Shown here: positions 11,861-23,920 of the stretch, in pieces | Numbering within the stretch: position 1 is the stretch's first letter | Layout: every line of letters begins with the position of its first letter | Source of the DNA: Luidia sarsii | Taxonomy: Eukaryota; Echinodermata; Asteroidea; Paxillosida; Luidiidae | Length of the DNA stretch: 64,000 nucleotides | Direction: 5' to 3' | Assembly: GCA_949987565.1 (NCBI GenBank) | Contig: OX465121.1 | Location: forward strand, 7,129,177-7,193,176 | Program-made: the position numbers and the translations under genes | The notes under the pieces: generated by a model | The model's input: only the letters and a program-made list of their open reading frames with translations | Databases searched by the model: none | What the model was told of the DNA's origin: nothing

Positions 11861-12215
11861 GGCCCGACGTGTCGATCCTAGCAGGACCTTTCTCAAAGGC
11901 AAAGTGACGAGGACATACACAGACAGTCAGGGAAAGGAAAGCCCTGCCACACATGACAGAGGAAGGACAAAAAGGGAAGGGAGTGGGATTCAGATGGACA
12001 TCACCGGAGGGGAGATCAAAGGGAAAGCAAACAAAAGGGTGGGGAGGATCCAAGGGACAGGAGGGAGGTGCGAGATCAAAGGTGAAAGGGCACAACGGGG
12101 AAGATGAAAAAGAGGGATTAGGCCTAATGAAGTGAGGATTAGTCATTCCCTTCCTGGATGTTGAGGCCATGGGGTTGGATAGTGCGGAGACGCTTCAATC
12201 CGAATAAATTTGATG
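11861..12215 (-). pseudogene. Penelope-like element relic, 3' end
   Basis: Same arrangement as 10292-10800 but more diverged. The minus-strand frame ends [18 protein letters not shown] and stop (12139), then a 3'UTR and the family A terminal motif (11900-11861, with CGACACGTCGGGCCC). The frame upstream of KRLRT is unrelated. Confidence 0.65.
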
Positions 12216-12534
12216 GCGTCTCTACGTGCACGGCAATACATGACAGGTCTTTGCATTTATAACCCATGCCTTCTAAAATGTGCAATACCTCTTCGAGTTT
12301 TTCCTCATCCGTGTAGACTGTTGACACAGAGAAACTAACGGCTTTCAAAGAATCTCAGATATTTCCGGGGGGCCCTGCATTTCCATACAAAAGCAGCTCT
12401 AGACTTTCCCCGAGGCAGATTCAATTCTGATAACTGAGCGGCTTTCGGTGAAAGGGATAATTTTTTGGCGCTTGTTCACGCATCTCCGCTCATGTTCATT
12501 CTGAGAAAAACACCTGATGGGTTTATTGACTGGC

Positions 12535-13100
12535 AAAAGAAAGGACAGAGAGACAGAAAGAGACAGGCAGAGACACAGATACACAGAGACAGAGAGAGAG
12601 CTCTAGACAGAGAGTTTGTCCGGGACTTTCTGAGAAAAACAGCCAGTGGGTTAATATTGGCTGGCAATTTGACAGAGAAAAGGGCAGAGAGACAGGAAGT
12701 CAGCGAGACAGAGACAGAGAGAGACAGAGAGAGATGGAGAAACAGACAGACAGAGACAGAAAGAATGACAGTGAAAGCCAGAGACAAAAAGAGTCAGAGA
12801 GAGACAGAGACAAACAGAGGGAGAGAAAGAGAGACAGAGACAGCGAGACAGAGACAGAGAAAGACAGTGACAGAGACACAGAGACAGAGAGAGACAGAGA
12901 GAGACGGAGAAACAGACAGTCAGACAGAAAGAATGACAGTGAAAGACAGAGACAAAAAGAGTCAGAGAGAGACAGAGACAAACAGAGGGAGAGACAGAGA
13001 GACAGAGACAGCGAGACACAGACAGCGAGACAGAGACAGAGAAAGACAGGGACACAGAGACAGAGAGGGCGAGAGATTGCGAGAGTGCCAGAGCGAGACA
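12535..13100. repeat. GAGACA/AGAG purine simple repeat
   Basis: Long GA-rich tract with a duplicated section (about 12725-12870 and 12890-13040). Long Ser/Leu and Arg/Glu/Thr frames are repeat artefacts. Confidence 0.95.
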
Positions 13101-14030
13101 GAGGGGGAGGAGGCCCCCCCCTCTCCTGCAGTGTGGGATAATCCATATCGCCATGGCAACTGTCGTTAAGGGCTCCTCATAGGGCCCTCTTGAGCGTTGG
13201 TAATTGTTTTGCATGCTGACACCACATGCACCTGCAGGGCAAGCCCTCAATGCTCTTCCATCTCAGGTTTTTTTTTTCTCCCCTCTTTCCTCCTTTCCGC
13301 AAGTCAATTCCATTCCGACGATAACCCCCCCCCCCCCCCCCCCCCCCCCGAGTCTGCGTACTATGTAGTTTGTTTGTTTTCGTCCCGATGTACAGTAATC
13401 TTCTTCGTTATTTTTATTTCAAAAGGATGCAAGGATTACTGGTTTGGAAAGAGTTACCCCCAACACCACTGACTTTTTGGACGAAGGTTTTAGAAAGTGA
13501 AGGAAAAAAAATGCTTCCTCTCTAAAAAAATAATGCTTGGCACTCCTCGTTGTCCGATCTTGAGGAAAAGGCCGGGTTGTTTGTGGGGAAAAACCGCCTA
13601 CCCCTCTCTTTAAAAAATAAATTGCGGCAAATTGCAGCGATATGAGACATTTCACCTGCCCGTTTCGTTTAAGAAGCTGCCTTTAAAGGGGCTTGCGCAA
13701 GTTGAAAAACGTTGATTTACTACTAGTATGAGCACGATATATCTGTCTGTATATACATGGTATACTGTACCATTAAGGGATTGTTTTTGAGTGTTTTTTT
13801 TATTTATTTTTTTATTAGGGGGACCTACGATCCACCCAACAAAATTGTAGCCAAGTCCAGCGACAAAAAAATACAAACGCCATTCGTCAATGCAGGCTCA
13901 TGCGCATACAAACGCATCATTTATTCAGTGCCTAAGTAAATAATGCGCAACGTGTCAAGCAAGGCTATCGCTTCAATCCTCCTTTTTACCCCACCCCCCT
14001 TTTTTTTTTCATTTATGTTTTTAAAGGAAT
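13101..14030. other. No gene seen
   Basis: Unique AT-rich sequence with a poly-C run of about 22 at 13327-13349. Confidence 0.5.
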
Positions 14031-14049
14031 AATGGACAAGTTTGGAGTG

Positions 14050-14092
14050 ATTGTCAGACAGAGAACGGAAGAGAGAGAGATACATGTAGAGG

Positions 14093-14189
<97 letters not shown>

Positions 14190-14190
14190 C

Positions 14191-14232
<42 letters not shown>

Positions 14233-14385
14233 GGGGGAGAGAGAGGGAGAGAGAGAGAGGGGGGGGGAGAGGGGAGAGAGAGAGAGAGAGAGGTGGGAGA
14301 GAGAGGGGAGAGAGAGACAGAGAGAGACAGAGACAGAGAGAGACAGAGAGAGAGGGGGTGGGAGAGAGAGAGGGGAGAGAGAGAC

Positions 14386-14416
<31 letters not shown>

Positions 14417-14827
14417 CAGAGGGAGAGAGACAGAGAGAGAGACAGAGAGAGAGACAGAAAGAGAGACAGAGAAACAGAGACAGAGAGAGGCAGAGAGACA
14501 AAGAGGGAGAGAGAGATAGAAAGAGAGAGATAGAGAGAGAGAGACAGAGAGAAGCAGAGAGACAGAGAGGGAGAGAAAGATAGAGAGAGGGAGAGAGAGA
14601 GAGAGCTGAGAGAGACAGAGAGAGAGAGACATAGACAGATAACGGTAGAGAGAGAGAGACAGAGAGAGAGACAGAGAGACAGAGACAGAGAACAGAAGAG
14701 AGAGAGACAGAGAGAGAGACAGATAACGGAAGAGAGAGAGAGAGAAAGAGAGAGAGAGACAGAGAGAGACAGAGAACGGAAGAGAGAGAGAGACAGAGAG
14801 AGACAGAGAGAGACAGAGACAGAGAAC

Positions 14828-14862
<35 letters not shown>
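14050..14862. repeat. GA microsatellite
   Basis: A nearly pure (GA)n core at 14098-14187 passes into GAGACAGA variants. The 389-codon Ser/Leu frame over it is an artefact. Confidence 0.97.
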
Positions 14863-14863
<1 letters not shown>

Positions 14864-15450
14864 CTGGGCAGCTAACCACCTCTCAAGGTTTGCCAATTGG
14901 AGCGCCGCACGGGCAGTCGGAGCGGATATACGTGTACTTGTCCCTGCGATGTTCTTACGTACGTGGGCAGGGCGGGTAAATGATTCAGAGGGGGGGGGGG
15001 AGGGGGTAGCCTGATTGATGGACACTGATGCTGAAGCCAATCGCCCGAAGAAGACAAACAAACTGCTGCCGGCGACTACGCACACGCAGCTAGTCGCTCT
15101 CGGGCTAGTTGCTCTCGGGGGAGAAAGTAAGGCTGTTCCTTTCGCGGCTCTTGCCTGTCGTTGGGAGATCAACATGAGAAAGCTCTTTGTCTTAGCCCGA
15201 CGTGCAGTCAGCGCTGCAAGCACTAAGGCTTTGCCCGATCCAAATGGTGAATTTCATCGGTGAGAACGGAATTCAAGGAGTCTTTGCCCTTCCCCGATGT
15301 GTCTACAGTCAGCTTAGTCTACAGACAGCACGGCACGATCTGAGCTTTGCCCGATAGTCTAGCCATACCGTCTGTGAGAATGAAATTCAACGAGGTGCAG
15401 CCAACCCTACATGGCATACCAGTAGTAAAATCAAAGGAATTATGGGCTAT
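14863..15450. other. No gene seen; family 2 SINE-tail fragments
   Basis: 15225-15380 contains CTTTGCCCGAT and GTGAGAATGAAATTCA pieces resembling the family 2 SINE tail. No exon supported. Confidence 0.4.
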
Positions 15451-15893
15451 GTTCAGACACCGTACTACGGAGACCAAAAAAGGTGTATCATTTGCGGTCA
15501 CAGCGGGAGGTAAACATTTCATTGCAAATCCCTTGCGTTCATACTCACTGAGTCTATCTCTGGTACTAAGAGGTCACACATGTTGCTTGACCCTGAATCC
15601 CAACTTCCCTTAATTGATGCGGTTTGGGCAGTGACATAAATCACCGGTTATGTAATGCGCCCACTCGACTGCCTAAACCGGATGTGGTTATGAGATAGAC
15701 CGTTCAGACACGTTAAGGTTTGTAGACCAGTCTACGTAGACCGGTCTTCGTAGTCTAGTCCACCCCTCCTCGGCGGTCTAAGATAGACCGTTTGTAGTAC
15801 CCAAAACGGTCTACGTAGACCGTTCAGACACAACAAGATAGACCCTTTTCAGTTTAAACCGAAGATAGACCACTTTTAGTACGGTGTCTAAAC
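15451..15893. mobile_element. Candidate DNA transposon/MITE with 17-bp terminal inverted repeats
   Basis: GTTCAGACACCGTACTA at 15451-15467 is mirrored at 15877-15893 (16 of 17 match). Two further internal copies of GTTCAGACAC lie near 15703 and 15822, along with repeated GATAGACC blocks. Target duplications are not clear, and there is no coding capacity. Confidence 0.5.
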
Positions 15894-16119
15894 GACCCCA
15901 TGGTTTTTATTTTTTGTGTCGGCGAGAATGTAATTCAATGAGGATCTGCCCTAATGTGCTTATCACTAGCGTACAGCGCTTGCTACGTGACACGCTGACC
16001 ACTACACATCCGGCAGAACACGCCTCATTGAAATTCATTCTCACCGCTGCAAAAACGGCGAAAATTGACAGCGGTGCCCGTTCAGCAAGACGTCCATGTT
16101 GTCCAGTCCCACACACAAC

Positions 16120-16290
16120 CTCCGCCAGCCCGGTGGTCAACCGGTTGCGACATCGCATCTGCAGTTAGAACTAGCAGGAGTCGCGGGTTCAAATCCCGCC
16201 CGAGCTGCCTGCGGTGCTTACAATGTATATTTACTTTCAAGTAGGCCATTGGGAAAAAGCACCAGGCAGTATTGGCTATGCGTTCAGTTG
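16120..16290 (+). mobile_element. tRNA-derived SINE, family 2
   Basis: A tRNA-like head with B box GGGTTCAAATCCC (16187-16199) is followed by GAGCTGCCTGC, the same junction as the copies at 4950 and 61245. Confidence 0.65.
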
Positions 16291-16329
16291 GGCAAACTAT
16301 CATTGAATCACTCACTGCAGTCAAGCACA

Positions 16330-17540
16330 TTATTCAATGTGCATTTTACCAGTACATGTGGTTGTACAATACACATGTATACATTGTACGTGCACTGTAT
16401 AATTACGCTCTACATGTGTACGTGTGAAATCCTTTTTCTCGCCGTGAGCGCAAGACTGCCAGATAACATCACACATTTTCAATGCAGCCACGGCGGCAAT
16501 CATCCCCCCCCCAAAAAAAAAAAAACTATCCTCATAAAATTCCTCATTAAAAAACGGTGAAGGTTTTTTTTTCTTAATGAACACCTGTACCCTGCCTGGG
16601 AAAGTTGGTGTCACATTTCTCTCCTTACGGATTGCTAATAATGACAAGCACTCAGTAGCTTGTGCTGTCAACTAACGATTGCTCTATACCATTTTTTTTT
16701 TTTGAGTCGTTGCAAAATTTCAAGCCCTGCTTTAAATTTGGTTGTTCCCTTTTTTCCATTTTTTTTTCTGTTCGAGTCTTCAATGGAGGCTTTTTTTGGT
16801 CGTCGACGCAAATTTGGAATTGCCGCGGGCAATCCAGCAGCCGTGCGCATAAAACTCGGCGCAGTAAGCGCGCATAGGGTCCGCCTGTTGGTATTAACGC
16901 AATAGGTACGCGTAATCAAGCACCCGCATTCACAGGCAATCAACAGTGCCATCCGTTTTCAACAATTCCATTCTTCTTCCCTTTTTTCCCCCAGGAGATC
17001 CCAGATTCTCTTTGAAATCAGTAAATGACCGTCAATATACGACTTCCCCCCCCCCCCAACTTCCAATCTATTTTTGTCCCCCCGTCGTTTCGATGATGGG
17101 GACGGTAGTTTACATATCAAAGCACACAGGAGCGCGGATAGAGTCGTATTGTCGTCACAACCTTGCCACGCTCGAATACTCGGACCTGCGACGATAATAA
17201 CGCTTGCGTAAATCACCCGTCACGCCGTCCAAATTCGTGCCATCATCCATCTTGCCCAACCCTCTCTCTGATCTTTCCATTCCTCCCCTTCATTTACGCA
17301 ATCTGCATTGTGGTTGTATTTCATTTTTTTTTATTTCCTCCCCCCCCCCCCAATCTGTGCTCAAAGATGTGGGCGGGCCACACTCTAACGTTCCTCGTTT
17401 GCAAAGTTCATTTCCAGTTGCGTCACCACGACGACCATCTGTCGTTTGGGGGTAAGCAATCAACCAGTTACCAGTCTCTTCCTCCGCCTGCTATCTCTCT
17501 CCCTTCACTTCACTTTCCCACCAATCTAACATAATAAATG
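16330..17540. other. No gene seen
   Basis: AT-rich unique sequence with poly-T and poly-C tracts. 16800-16940 and 17140-17240 are slightly GC-richer but carry no recognisable exon. Confidence 0.5.
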
Positions 17541-17544
17541 CAAT

Positions 17545-18281
17545 CTGCACTGTTGTTACTCTCTCTTTCTCTGCCTCTCTCTCTCCCTCTCCCTGTCTCC
17601 TCTTTCTGTCTCCCTCTGTCTTTCATGCCTCTCTCCCTCTCTGTCTCTATCTCCCTCTCCCTCTGCCTCTCTGTCTCTATCTCCCTCTGCCTCTCTGTCT
17701 CTATCTCCCTCTCTGTGTCTATCTCCATCTCCCTCTCTGTCTCTATCTCCATCTCCCTCTCTGTCTCTATCTCCATCTCTCTCTCTCTCTCTGCCTCTGC
17801 CTCTCTGCCTCTATCTCCCTCTCCCTCTGCCTCTCCCTCTGTCTCTATCTCCCTCTCATTCTCTGTCTCCCTCTCCCTTTCTCCTTTTTCTGTCTCCCTC
17901 TCTATCTGTTTCTTCCTCTCTTTCTTTCTCACTCTTCATTCGTCTCTCCTTCTGCCTCTAGTCTCTATCTCCCTCTCACAATCCCATTCTGTCCCCCTCT
18001 CCCTTTGCCTCTCTCCTCTTTCTTTCTCCCTATGTCTCCCTCTCTCTCTCTCCTCTTTCTGTCTCCCTCTCCCTGTCTCTCCTTCTGCCTCTCTCCCTCT
18101 GTCTCCCTCTCTCTTGCTTTCAACATCACTCTTTCTCTCTCCATCTCTCCCTGTCTCCCTCTTCCTCTGCATCTCCCCCTCTCTGTCTGTCTCTGTCTCC
18201 CTCTGTCTCTGTCTCTATCTCCCTCTCCTCTCTGCCCCCTGTCTCACTTTCCCTCTCCTCAATTGCTACGTCCCTCTCCCT

Positions 18282-18322
<41 letters not shown>
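17545..18322. repeat. CT (CTCTGTCTC) pyrimidine simple repeat
   Basis: Long CT-rich tract ending in pure (CT)n at 18287-18320. Ser/Leu/Pro-rich frames are repeat artefacts. Confidence 0.95.
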
Positions 18323-18325
<3 letters not shown>

Positions 18326-18841
18326 AATCAAGGCTTTTTAAGGGGACTCAATGATTCAGCAACGTGCATTTACCAGACCCCGGGCGAAAAAAAAAAATTA
18401 GAAATAGCCCAAAGAAAAGAACGAGGGAATGAAAAGGGGAAGGCAGAGGGGGGGATGTGGTTTTTATTACAGAGCTCTGATCAGATACCAGAAAATTAAA
18501 CGGTGCAATATCAGATTCCAAATGCCTTACCCCCCCCCCAAAGCCAGTCACTCTCATCTTTCAAACATTTCATAACCAAATCCAAAACTGGAGGGAAAAA
18601 CAAATCGTACATTTGACAAAATGTCAAAGTTTTGCCAAGCGATTAAGACTTCGGTGAAGATTTATTTTGACGGCCGCAAACAACGACGGGGGAATCTGCG
18701 CGGATGAGGACAAACGTTATTTGAGGAGAAAAAAAGTCAATTTGAGTAATCACTGAAAAACAGAAGGGAACAGAAAGACGATGGGGACAACAAAAAAACG
18801 ACAACAGAAAGGTCACCTTTAAGTTTCCAGAAAGGTCCCCT

Positions 18842-19717
18842 TTAAAGCCCCTACACAACATTGGTAAGATTGAAAAACAGAAATTTTCACAGATTTACAT
18901 GAAACTTATACAGTTTGAAGATGGTTATAGTTAGAAACCTCTCACTGAAATATTTCTGCCTAAAATGTTGTATTTTGGGAGAAATGAGTAAAAGAAATAA
19001 TTTACGTCTCTCCGAGATCTAAACTATTTTTTCGGAACAGTACGGCGTTGAATGCTGCCTTTTTGTGAAACGAATGAAGCGGTTTTCACGATTTTCTCGA
19101 GACTCGGTTGGCAGATTGAGCTGAAATGTTCACAAGTGTGCTATTTCATGCATATATTATTATTGTTATTATGAATGGTTTATCTATTCAAAAAGAAAAC
19201 TGTACTCCTCGCTGCCAGTGGCAGAGTTGTGAATACAATTTACATGTTCATTAAAACAAATGAATATCAATTGATAGGCAAAGTTATTAAAAAACCAAAG
19301 GCCAAAAACGCCTTGGAAACGCTGAAGTAAAATCACGTTAATATCCATTAATACATTAATACAATCAATACAATTAACACAATTAATACAATTAATTGCA
19401 TCAACTGTATCAATAGAATTGTGAATACAATTTACATGTTCATTAAAACAAATGAATATCAATTGATATGAACATTTAAAAGTATAGGCAAAGTTATTTA
19501 AAAACCAAAGGCCAAAAAAGCCTTGGAGACGCTGAAGTAAAATCACATTAATATCAATTAATACATACAAGAAGGGGCACAATTAAATGACAGAGGAATA
19601 ATTAAACAATGTAGCTTGACTGAAAGACAAAGCTGTTCATATGTTGGATCAGACAACATATGGATGCTACATGTATTCTTTGACCTACATGTAGACCAAT
19701 GTTGTGTAGGGGCTTCA
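18842..19717. mobile_element. Candidate DNA transposon with 24-bp terminal inverted repeats
   Basis: The ends at 18842-18865 and 19694-19717 are reverse complements with one mismatch (core AGCCCCTACACAACATTGGT). Inside, about 130 bp is directly duplicated (19230-19350 and 19423-19560). No transposase is visible, so it is non-autonomous. Confidence 0.6.
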
Positions 19718-19724
19718 AGGGAGG

Positions 19725-20263
19725 ACATGTCGTAAACTGGCCAACCATTCCCGTCAAATCACCCCGGGATGGGCAAGGGAGGGACTGCTACAAGTCTAGG
19801 CGGTTAGTGAGGTTACCTTAGTAAAGTGTTACAAATATTTTGTTTAATAAAATAAAAGACTTAATATGCATTCTAAAAAAATAAAAATAAAGAGAACATT
19901 ATGACAATCTGTGAGCATTTCTGAAGCACAAACTATTGATGATAAGATGAGTTTCGTTAAGAAGCAAAGTGTCCAGTGCAAAATCAAGGTAAGTGTGCGC
20001 TTTGCATGTATACAGTTACGCAATACAAAGTATGCAAGTTAAGGGTGCAGTGCGGTTAGTCAACCAAAGCATTCCAGTAAACTGGTCGCATACAATGCTC
20101 CCTTTAAACTCTGCATCCCCCCCCCCCCCCCCCCCCGGAATATCAATTCCATTCCAATCAGAAATAAAAAAATTAAAAAAACAGGAAAAGAATTATCGGT
20201 ATCCTGCATGCAATATGTGTACATGTGTACATTAACACTCAATTTAAAAATCAATTTAAAATG
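19725..20263. other. No gene seen
   Basis: AT-rich sequence with a poly-C run at 20119-20136. Confidence 0.5.
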
Positions 20264-21665
20264 TGGAGATGAGATTGGAAAGTTTTGCACAGTGGGTTCA
20301 CAATGCAAGAGGTTTGCAGTGACACCATGTGCAGAATCTCTTCATGTGAGTGAGTGTGGCTCTGAGAAGAGCCGGTAACTCCAGATGAGATTGGAAGGTT
20401 TTGCACGGTGTGTTCACAATGTAAGAGGTTTGCAGTGACACCATGTGCAGAATCTCTTCATGTGAGTGAGTGTGGCTCTGAGAAGAGCCGGTAACTCCAG
20501 ATGAGATTGGAAGGTTTTGCACGGTGTGTTCACAATGTAAGAGGTTTGCAGTGACACCATGTGCAGAATCTCTTCATGTGAGTGAGTGTGGCTCTGAGAA
20601 GAGCCGGTAACTCCAGATGAGATTGGAAGGTTTGCACGGTGGGTTCACAATGCAAGAGGTTTGCAGTGACACCACGTGCAGAATCTCTTCATGTGAGTGA
20701 GTGTGGCTCTGAGAAGAGCCGGTAACTCCAGATGAGATTGGAAGGTTTGCACGGTGGGTTCACAATGCAAGAGGTTTGCAGTGACACCATGTGCAGAATC
20801 TCTTCATGTGAGTGAGTGTGGCTCTGAGAAGAGCCAGTACAGTGTAACTCCAGATGAGATTGGAAGGTTTTGCATGGTGGGTTCACAATGCAAGAGGTTT
20901 GCAGTGACACCATGTGCAGAATCTCTTCATGTGAGTGAGTGTGGCTCTGAGAAAAGCCCGTACATGTAACTCCAGATGAGATTGGAAGGTTTTGCACGGT
21001 GGGTTCACAATGCAAGAGGTTTGCAGTGACACCATGTGCAGAATCACTTTAGGTGAGTGAGTGTGGCTCTGAGAAAAGCCGGTAACTCCAGATGAGATTG
21101 GAAGGTTTGCACGGTGGGTTCACAATGCAAGAGGTTTGGAGTGTCACCATGTGCAGAATCTCTTCATGTGAGTGAGTGTGGCTCTGAGAAGAGCCGGTAA
21201 CTCCAGATGAGATTGGAAGGTTTTGCACGGTGTGTTCACAATGCAATAGGTTTGCAGTGACACCATGTGCAGAATCTCTTTATGTGAGTGAGTGTGGCTC
21301 TGAGAAGAGCCAGTAACTCCAGATGAGATTGGAAGGTTTGCACGGTGGGTTCACAATGCAAGAGGTTTGGAGTGTCACCATGTGCAGAATCTCTTCATGT
21401 GAGTGAGTGTGGCTCTGAGAAGAGCCGGTAACTCCAGATGAGATTGGAAGGTTTTGCACGATGTGTTCACAATGCAATAGGTTTGCAGTGACACCATGTG
21501 CAGAATCTCTTCATGTGAGTGAGTGTGGCTCTGAGAAGAGCCAGTAACTCCAGATGAGATTGGAAGGTTTTGCACGGTGGGTTCACAGTGTAAGAGGTTT
21601 GCAGTGGCACAATGTGCAGAATTATCTTTTCAGTGAGTGAGTGCGGCTCTGAGAAGAGCACGGAA
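20264..21665. repeat. 115-bp satellite array 2 (12 units)
   Basis: Twelve tandem copies, spaced 115-121 bp, of the unit described at 7010-7665, each with the GGCTCTGAGAAGAGCC hairpin. Small insertions (AGTGT, TACATGT) mark single units. Internal frames are artefacts. Confidence 0.97.
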
Positions 21666-21867
21666 CATTTCAAGCAGTGCGTGCTCACTGCTCAGCCTGT
21701 AATCAGACGACTGACATATTGACGCATGAACTTGTCAACCTGGTCCATCCTGTGCAACCACTTCATTGAGACCACAAGCCAAATTAGCCAATAGAGTTAC
21801 ACGGTGGTTCTTTCTTGACGATTTTCACAGTTCTTTATATAGTATCTACATTCATTTCTATGGTTTT

Positions 21868-22085
21868 AATGCTTCTGACTGGTGCCCTCAACCCGGCAAA
21901 GATGGCTGACAATATGTGAAGGACTGGATAGCTCAGGTGTGTAAAAGTGCTGGTACATTTTTGGTTCATAAAATTTTCTTCATAAATTTTACAAAGTTTT
22001 GCAGATGTTCCCGGTCAATTTTCTTTTCCTTTCATTGGTTTTGGGGTTTTTTAAGAAACAGAATATTGATAAAAAAAAATTCAGA
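21868..22085 (+). mobile_element. tRNA-derived SINE, family 1 (diverged)
   Basis: Begins TGCTTCTGACTGGTGCCC, then an A-box-like GGATAGCTCAGGTG and a GTGCTGGTA segment. The B box is lost. The tail has GTTCCCGGTCAATTTTC. Confidence 0.6.
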
Positions 22086-22364
22086 ATCAAATCCTGGAAA
22101 TCAAAAGCGGTCGTGGTTCTTTTGGAGGATTATTGATGGGCTCAGTGGTTGAGCAAGCGTAGTGCCAAGTAATTTTTGGCTCGTGTTAGTGCATGAGAAA
22201 TTGAGAATATGTGCATTGTGTAGAACATGCATACATACCAGGTGATGGGTTGGGGTAAACATCCAATTCTTATTTTATAAAATTGATCAGTGACCTGGCC
22301 AAAAAATAGGGAGAGAGTACAACAGAGAAAAGTCAATTTAATTTGGCTTCACTTTTCTCAAAAT

Positions 22365-22412
22365 GTAGTGGGCCTGACGTTTCGATCCTAGCAGGACCTT
22401 TCACAAAGGCAT
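22365..22412 (-). repeat. Family A terminal motif, solitary copy
   Basis: GCCTGACGTTTCGATCCTAG and AGGACCTTTCAC. It is preceded by a sequence shared with 26826-26875 (the CAGAGAAAAGTCAATTT and GGCTTCACTTTTCTC blocks), so the two are copies of one element. Confidence 0.75.
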
Positions 22413-22469
22413 TGATAATGTCTGATTTTTTTCCCAGTAGGATTCTTTTCCACCAAAAAAGCAGTTAGG

Positions 22470-23625
22470 GAAGAGTTTTGTTAAGGGGGAGGGGACGGGT
22501 TTGTCAAGGGGTGGGGAAGGGTTTGTCAAGGGGTGGGGAAGGGTTTCATAAGGGGTGGGGAAGGGTTTGTTAAGGAGTGGGGAAGGGTTTGTCAAGGGGT
22601 GGGGAAGGGTTTCATAAGGGGTGGGGAAGGGTTTGTTAAGGAGTGGGGAAGGGTTTGTCAAGGCGTGGGGGAAGGGATTGATAAGGGGTGGGGAAGGGTT
22701 TGTCAAGGGGTGGGGAAGGGTTTGTCAAAGGGGTGGGGAAGGGTTTGTCAAGGGGTGGGGAAGGGTTTGTCAAGGGGTGGGGAAGGGTTTCATAAGGGGT
22801 GGGGAAGGGTTTGTCAAGGGGTGGGGAAGGGTTTGTCAAGGGGTGGGGAAGGGTTTCATAAGGGGTGGGAAGGGTTTGTCAAGGGGTGGGGAAGGGTTTG
22901 TCAAAGGGGTGGGGAAGGGTTTGTCAAGGGGTGGGGAAGGGTTTGTCAAGGGGTGGGGAAGGGTTTCATAAGGGGTGGGGAAGGGTTTGTTAAGGAGTGG
23001 GGAAGGGTTTGTCAAGGCGTGGGGGAAGGGATTGATAAGGGGTGGGGAAGGGTTTGTCAAGGGGTGGGGAAGGGTTTGTCAAAGGGGTGGGGAAGGGTTT
23101 GTTAAGGGGAGGGGAAGGGTTTGTCAAGGGGTGGGGAAGGGTTTCATAAGGGGTGGGGAAGGGTTTGTTAAGGAGTGGGGAAGGGTTTGTCAAGGCGTGG
23201 GGGAAGGGATTGATAAGGGGTGGGGAAGGGTTTGTCAAGGGGTGGGGAAGGGTTTGTCAAAGGGGTGGGGAAGGGTTTGTCAAGGGGTGGGGAAGGGTTT
23301 GTCAAGGCGTGGGGGAAGGGATTGATAAGGGGTGGGGAAGGGTTTTGTTAAGGGGTGGGGCAAGGGTTTTGTTAAGGGGTGGGGCAAGGGTTTTATTAAG
23401 GGGAGGGGCAAGGGTTTTGTCAAGGGGTGGGGCAAGGGTTTTGTTAAGGGGAGGGCAAGGGTTTGTTAAGGAGAAGGGGTTGTTAAGGGGTGGGGAAGGG
23501 TTTGTTAAGGCGTGGGGGAAGGGATTGATAAGCCTTAAGGGGTGGGGAAGGGTTTTGTTCAGGGGTGGGCAAGGGTTTGTTAAGGAGAAGGGGTTGTCAA
23601 GGGGAAGGGGATCAAGCATGGGATA
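22470..23625. repeat. G-rich minisatellite (about 22-bp unit) with higher-order structure
   Basis: About 50 units of GGGGAAGGGTTTGTCAAGG type. A marker variant (GTTAAGGAGTGGGGAAGGG...GGCGTGGGGGAAGGG) recurs at about 22630, 22984 and 23162, showing 354- and 178-bp higher-order repeats. All open frames here are artefacts. Confidence 0.97.
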
Positions 23626-23677
23626 AATGTCCCCCAGCCTACTGTTACCATTAGTAGTGTTGTTAGCGCACACTCAC

Positions 23678-23823
23678 CCTGCACATCACTATCCGAGCGG
23701 ATCTTGATGTTGCGAATGGTTATGGGCTCAGAGCGACCCGTGCCATCCCCATAGTAAGGGTAGTTATCCCGCGGAGGGCATTGTACGGAGGGTGGGATCT
23801 CAAAAAACTCACCTTCTTCCATC
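23678..23823 (-). CDS. Candidate upstream exon, possibly of the OXR1/NCOA7-like gene
   Basis: An open minus-strand segment is bounded by a CTTCTGCAG acceptor (exon start 23823) and a consensus donor GTGAGT (exon end 23678). It reads MEEGEFFEIPPSV followed by a Tyr/Pro-rich stretch and ends IRSDSDVQ. Its outgoing phase is 1, which matches the incoming phase of the exon at 4600 and would create ...DVQ-D-SEDLPKK. Either the ATG at 23822 is the protein start with the 5'UTR upstream, or coding enters from further right. The reading frame stops near a G-rich minisatellite, not inside it. I do not recognise the peptide. The link across about 19 kb of repeats is inference. Confidence 0.5.
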
Positions 23824-23920
23824 CTGCAGAAGTCGGGAGCGGGAGGGAGGGCAGAGAAAAGGAAAAAGGGGGGAAGACAAGAAAAGAAACAGTTTAGTCA
23901 ATTTGGTAGAACTTTCGATA

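Noticed and set aside
14054..15223. 389-codon open frame rich in Ser/Leu
   Set aside because: It is the translation of a (GA/CT)n microsatellite; both strands and several frames are open for the same reason.
20264..21665. CRISPR-like repeat array
   Set aside because: Contiguous 115-bp satellite units with no unique spacers, in animal DNA.
22533..23626. Long Gly/Lys/Val-rich frames
   Set aside because: Translation of the 22-bp G-rich minisatellite.
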